34,338 bases of DNA, taken from Mesorhizobium sp. LSJC280B00. Lineage in GTDB: Bacteria; Pseudomonadota; Alphaproteobacteria; Rhizobiales; Rhizobiaceae. The stretch spans positions 36,679 through 71,016 of the forward strand of contig NZ_AYVL01000013.1 of the NCBI RefSeq assembly GCF_000502835.1. The letters run 5' to 3'. Below are positions 31,391-34,338 of the stretch, one piece after another. The number at the start of each line of letters is the position of its first letter. The stretch's first letter is position 1. The notes under the pieces are model-generated. The model did not search any database and was not told where the DNA came from. It saw nothing but the letters and a program-made list of their open reading frames with translations. The position numbers and the translations under genes are program-made.

Positions 31391-31681
31391 ATGAGCAAGA
31401 AGGGCTATTGGATGGCAATGGTCGATGTCCACGATCCCGAGATCTACAAGCAGTACATCGAGGCCAATGCCGCGGCTTTCGCGAAATACGGCGCGAAGTT
31501 CCCGGTGCGCGCCGGGCGGTACACCAGCCCGGAAGGACCGGCAGGCAATCGCCACGTGCTGGTGGAATTCGAATCCTATGAAAAGGCGCTGGAATGCTAC
31601 GGCTCGCCTGAATACCAGGAGGCCTTGAAGTACAGGCTCGCCGGCTCGACCGGCCACTTTGTCATCGTCGAAGGCGCCTGA
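31391..31681 (+). CDS. DUF1330 family small protein
   Basis: A 96-residue protein of the DUF1330 ferredoxin-like (dimeric alpha+beta barrel) type: [60 protein letters not shown] and a C-terminal FVIVEG strand are typical. It lies between hisH and hisA with gaps of three and two bases, clearly co-transcribed. No catalytic role is established for this family; a small-molecule binder or monooxygenase-like fold is possible. Confidence 0.88.
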   Translation: MSKKGYWMAMVDVHDPEIYKQYIEANAAAFAKYGAKFPVRAGRYTSPEGPAGNRHVLVEFESYEKALECYGSPEYQEALKYRLAGSTGHFVIVEGA

Positions 31682-31683
31682 AG

Positions 31684-32427
31684 GTGTTTCTGTTTCCGGC
31701 GATAGACCTCAAGGACGGCAAATGCGTGCGCCTCAGGCATGGCGACATGGCGACCGCCACCATCTACAATGACGATCCCGCCGCTCAGGCGCGCGCCTTC
31801 GCAGAGCAGGGCTTCGAATGGTTGCACGTCGTCGACCTCAACGGCGCCTTCAAGGGCCAGAGCGTCAACAGCGCCGCGGTCGGCGCCATCCTGAAGGCGA
31901 CGAGCAATCCGGTGCAGCTCGGCGGCGGCATCCGCACCCTGGCGCAGATCGAGGACTGGCTCGACCGTGGGCTGGCCCGCGTCATTCTTGGCACCGTGGC
32001 GGTGCGCGATCCGGATCTGGTCAGGCAGGCCTGCAAGGCATTCCCGGGCAAGATCGCCGTCGGCATCGACGCCAAGGGCGGCAAGGTCGCGGTCGAAGGC
32101 TGGGCTGAAGCCTCGAGCCTCGGCGTCATTGAACTGGCGAGGAAATTCGAGGGTGCCGGCGTCGCCGCCATCATCTACACCGATATCGACCGCGACGGTG
32201 TGCTGACCGGCATCAACTGGGACGCCACCATCGATCTCGCCGACGCGGTGTCGATCCCGGTTATCGCCTCGGGCGGGCTCGCCTCGATCGCCGACATCGT
32301 GCGCATGACCCTGCCCGATGCCCGCAAGCTCGAAGGCGCGATCTCCGGACGCGCCCTCTACGACGGCCGCATCGACCCGGCCGAGGCATTGGCGATCCTG
32401 CGTGGCAAACCGATGGCAGGGGTGTGA
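31684..32427 (+). CDS. hisA: Phosphoribosylformimino-AICAR ribotide isomerase HisA
   Basis: HisA performs the Amadori isomerisation of ProFAR to PRFAR. The 247-residue beta/alpha barrel has the catalytic Asp8 ([13 protein letters not shown]) and Asp129 (VGIDAKGG), with phosphate-binding loops LGGGIRT and ASGGLAS. The start codon is GTG at 31684, two bases after the DUF1330 stop, with GAAGG overlapping the preceding stop as a weak ribosome site. Coupled translation is likely. Confidence 0.96.
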   Translation: MFLFPAIDLKDGKCVRLRHGDMATATIYNDDPAAQARAFAEQGFEWLHVVDLNGAFKGQSVNSAAVGAILKATSNPVQLGGGIRTLAQIEDWLDRGLARVILGTVAVRDPDLVRQACKAFPGKIAVGIDAKGGKVAVEGWAEASSLGVIELARKFEGAGVAAIIYTDIDRDGVLTGINWDATIDLADAVSIPVIASGGLASIADIVRMTLPDARKLEGAISGRALYDGRIDPAEALAILRGKPMAGV

Positions 32428-32430
32428 AAC

Positions 32431-33266
32431 GTGAAGGTCTCGATTATCGTTGCTCCCTACGACAGCGGGCACTATCACGAAGGGTGCGGCCAGGGGCCGG
32501 ACGCCATCATCGGCGGTGGGCTGGTCGAAGCCCTGACCGTGGCTGGCCATGACGTCGCCGTCGAAGATATCGGCAAGGTCGGAGACGAGCAGGGGCGCGA
32601 AATTGCAACCGGCTTCGCCGTCTGCAACGCCGTCGCGACCAGGGTTAACCTCGCCCGCGATGGAGGACGCTTCCCCATTATCCTTGCTGGAAATTGCCTG
32701 GCCGCCGCCGGTGCGGTCGCCGGTGAAGTTGCGGATTCGATCATCTGGATCGACCAGCATGGCGATCTCAACACGCCGGAGACGTCCTCCTACGGCTTTC
32801 TCGACGGCATGGCGCTGGCGGCGACGCTCGGGCTCTGCTGGCATCCGATGGCGGCAGCAATTCCGGCGTTCCGGCCGATAGACCCGGCGCGCTGCATGCT
32901 GGTCGATGCCCGCGACCTCGATCCCGACGAAAAGCGACTGCTGGAAACTTTGCCGATCGTGCGCACCGAATGTGCCGGTGCACTCGATATGATCGGAAAG
33001 CTCACGGCGACAGGGACTGTGCGGGCGCATCTGCATCTCGACCTGGATGTCCTCGATCCGGATGTGTTGCAGGTGAACCGCTACGCGCACCCGGGCGGCC
33101 CGAGTCCGGAACAGCTACGGCAGCTTGCCTGCGGACTGGCCAGGTCAATCCCAATCGTCGGCGTGACGCTCTCGGCCTACGACCCGGCCTTTGATTCCCA
33201 GTCCGAAGTTCCGCCCGTCGTCGGCCAGCTGCTTGTCGACTTTCTTGCGGCGATCGAGAGGATCTG

Positions 33267-33267
<1 letters not shown>
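32431..33267 (+). CDS. Arginase/ureohydrolase-fold protein with an altered metal site
   Basis: A 278-residue protein with the arginase fold but changed motifs. The usual GGDHS is AGNCL here (residues 86-90), so the metal-ligand His is Cys89. The second motif DQHGDLN (108-114) keeps Asp108, His110 and Asp112. The third, [10 protein letters not shown] (202-211), keeps Asp204 and Asp206. One metal site may thus be bound by Cys or be weak, and the substrate could differ from arginine or agmatine. It lies between hisA and hisF (ATG overlapping the hisF start by one base), which suggests a link to histidine or formimino compounds, but that is only context. Confidence 0.85.
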
Positions 33268-34058
<791 letters not shown>

Positions 34059-34094
34059 AGCCTTTCCGGCTAAGAAGAGGCTGTAAACGCCGTC

Positions 34095-34338
34095 ATGACC
34101 GAGTTCTCGCTCTCCGAACTGGAGAAGATTATTGGCGAACGCGCACGTTCCGGCGATCCGGATTCGTGGACGGCCAAGCTCTTTCAGCGCGGCATGAGCA
34201 AGGCAGCGCAGAAACTCGGCGAAGAGGCGGTCGAAACGGTGATCGCAGCCGTCAGCGCCGACCGGGACGCGCTTGTTTCGGAAAGCGCCGATCTCATCTA
34301 TCATTGGCTTGTCGTTCTCGGCATAGCGGACATTCCGC
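34095..34338 (+). CDS. hisE: Phosphoribosyl-ATP pyrophosphohydrolase HisE (cut by window end)
   Basis: HisE removes pyrophosphate from phosphoribosyl-ATP, the second step of histidine synthesis. About 81 codons are present. The reading frame begins [17 protein letters not shown] and contains the metal-binding [13 protein letters not shown] motif and the later Glu/Asp pair in [14 protein letters not shown], both typical of HisE. The domain is a stand-alone HisE with no HisI in front. The 3' end lies beyond the window; nothing suggests a broken gene. Confidence 0.93.
   Translation, partial: MTEFSLSELEKIIGERARSGDPDSWTAKLFQRGMSKAAQKLGEEAVETVIAAVSADRDALVSESADLIYHWLVVLGIADIP

Noticed and set aside
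31597..33090. A 497-codon open frame on the minus strand across hisA and the arginase-like gene
   Set aside because: It lies opposite well-supported his-operon genes, spans their junction and has no domain or ribosome site.

Overview
The window reads as a chromosomal stretch of an alphaproteobacterium of the Rhizobiales, most likely Mesorhizobium or a close relative. This is an inference. It rests on the high G+C content, the iolY/iolR next to iolCDEB layout known from rhizobia, IolC fused to DUF2090, rhizobial intergenic palindromes, a general-stress (EcfG-type) promoter and rhizopine-type moc genes. No tRNA, rRNA, CRISPR array or insertion sequence was seen.

Region 1 (1-4434): the tail of a sugar ABC ATPase and its permease, a stress-type DUF2231 membrane protein, and a minus-strand unit of a DUF1045 2H-phosphoesterase-like protein, phnM and phnN. 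These last three fit the late steps of phosphonate (C-P lyase) metabolism; the lyase genes themselves are not in the window.

Region 2 (4548-14488): myo-inositol catabolism. The minus-strand operon iolC(-DUF2090)-iolD-iolE-DUF3329-iolB has a promoter carrying a perfect GGAA-N6-TTCC site, the motif reported for rhizobial IolR. An RpiR-type regulator (iolR) and a divergent Gfo/Idh/MocA dehydrogenase (probably iolY) lie upstream. A divergent SDR/AraC pair sits between iolR and iolC.

Region 3 (14489-16267): aroG (DAHP synthase) preceded by a complete transcription attenuator. It has a sigma70-like promoter, an apparently leaderless 23-codon leader ORF with a Tyr-Trp-Tyr-Phe cluster, mutually exclusive RNA pairings and a strong intrinsic terminator. 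Paired inverted intergenic repeats lie on both sides.

Region 4 (16268-25252): a second inositol block on the minus strand (periplasmic binding protein, permease, ATPase, iolG, SDR), a LacI regulator, and the divergent mocD-mocE-mocF set (desaturase-like di-iron oxygenase, Rieske ferredoxin, ferredoxin reductase). MocDEF is the rhizopine O-demethylase type. The block therefore looks built to import a methylated inositol or inosamine, strip its methyl group and feed the ring into the iol pathway.

Region 5 (25287-29431): a secreted DUF1402 protein with lysozyme-like motifs and the protease operon hslV-GNAT-DUF2585-hslU. Region 6 (29606-34338): histidine operon hisB-DUF2628-hisH-DUF1330-hisA-arginase-like-hisF-hisE, with hisE cut by the window end.
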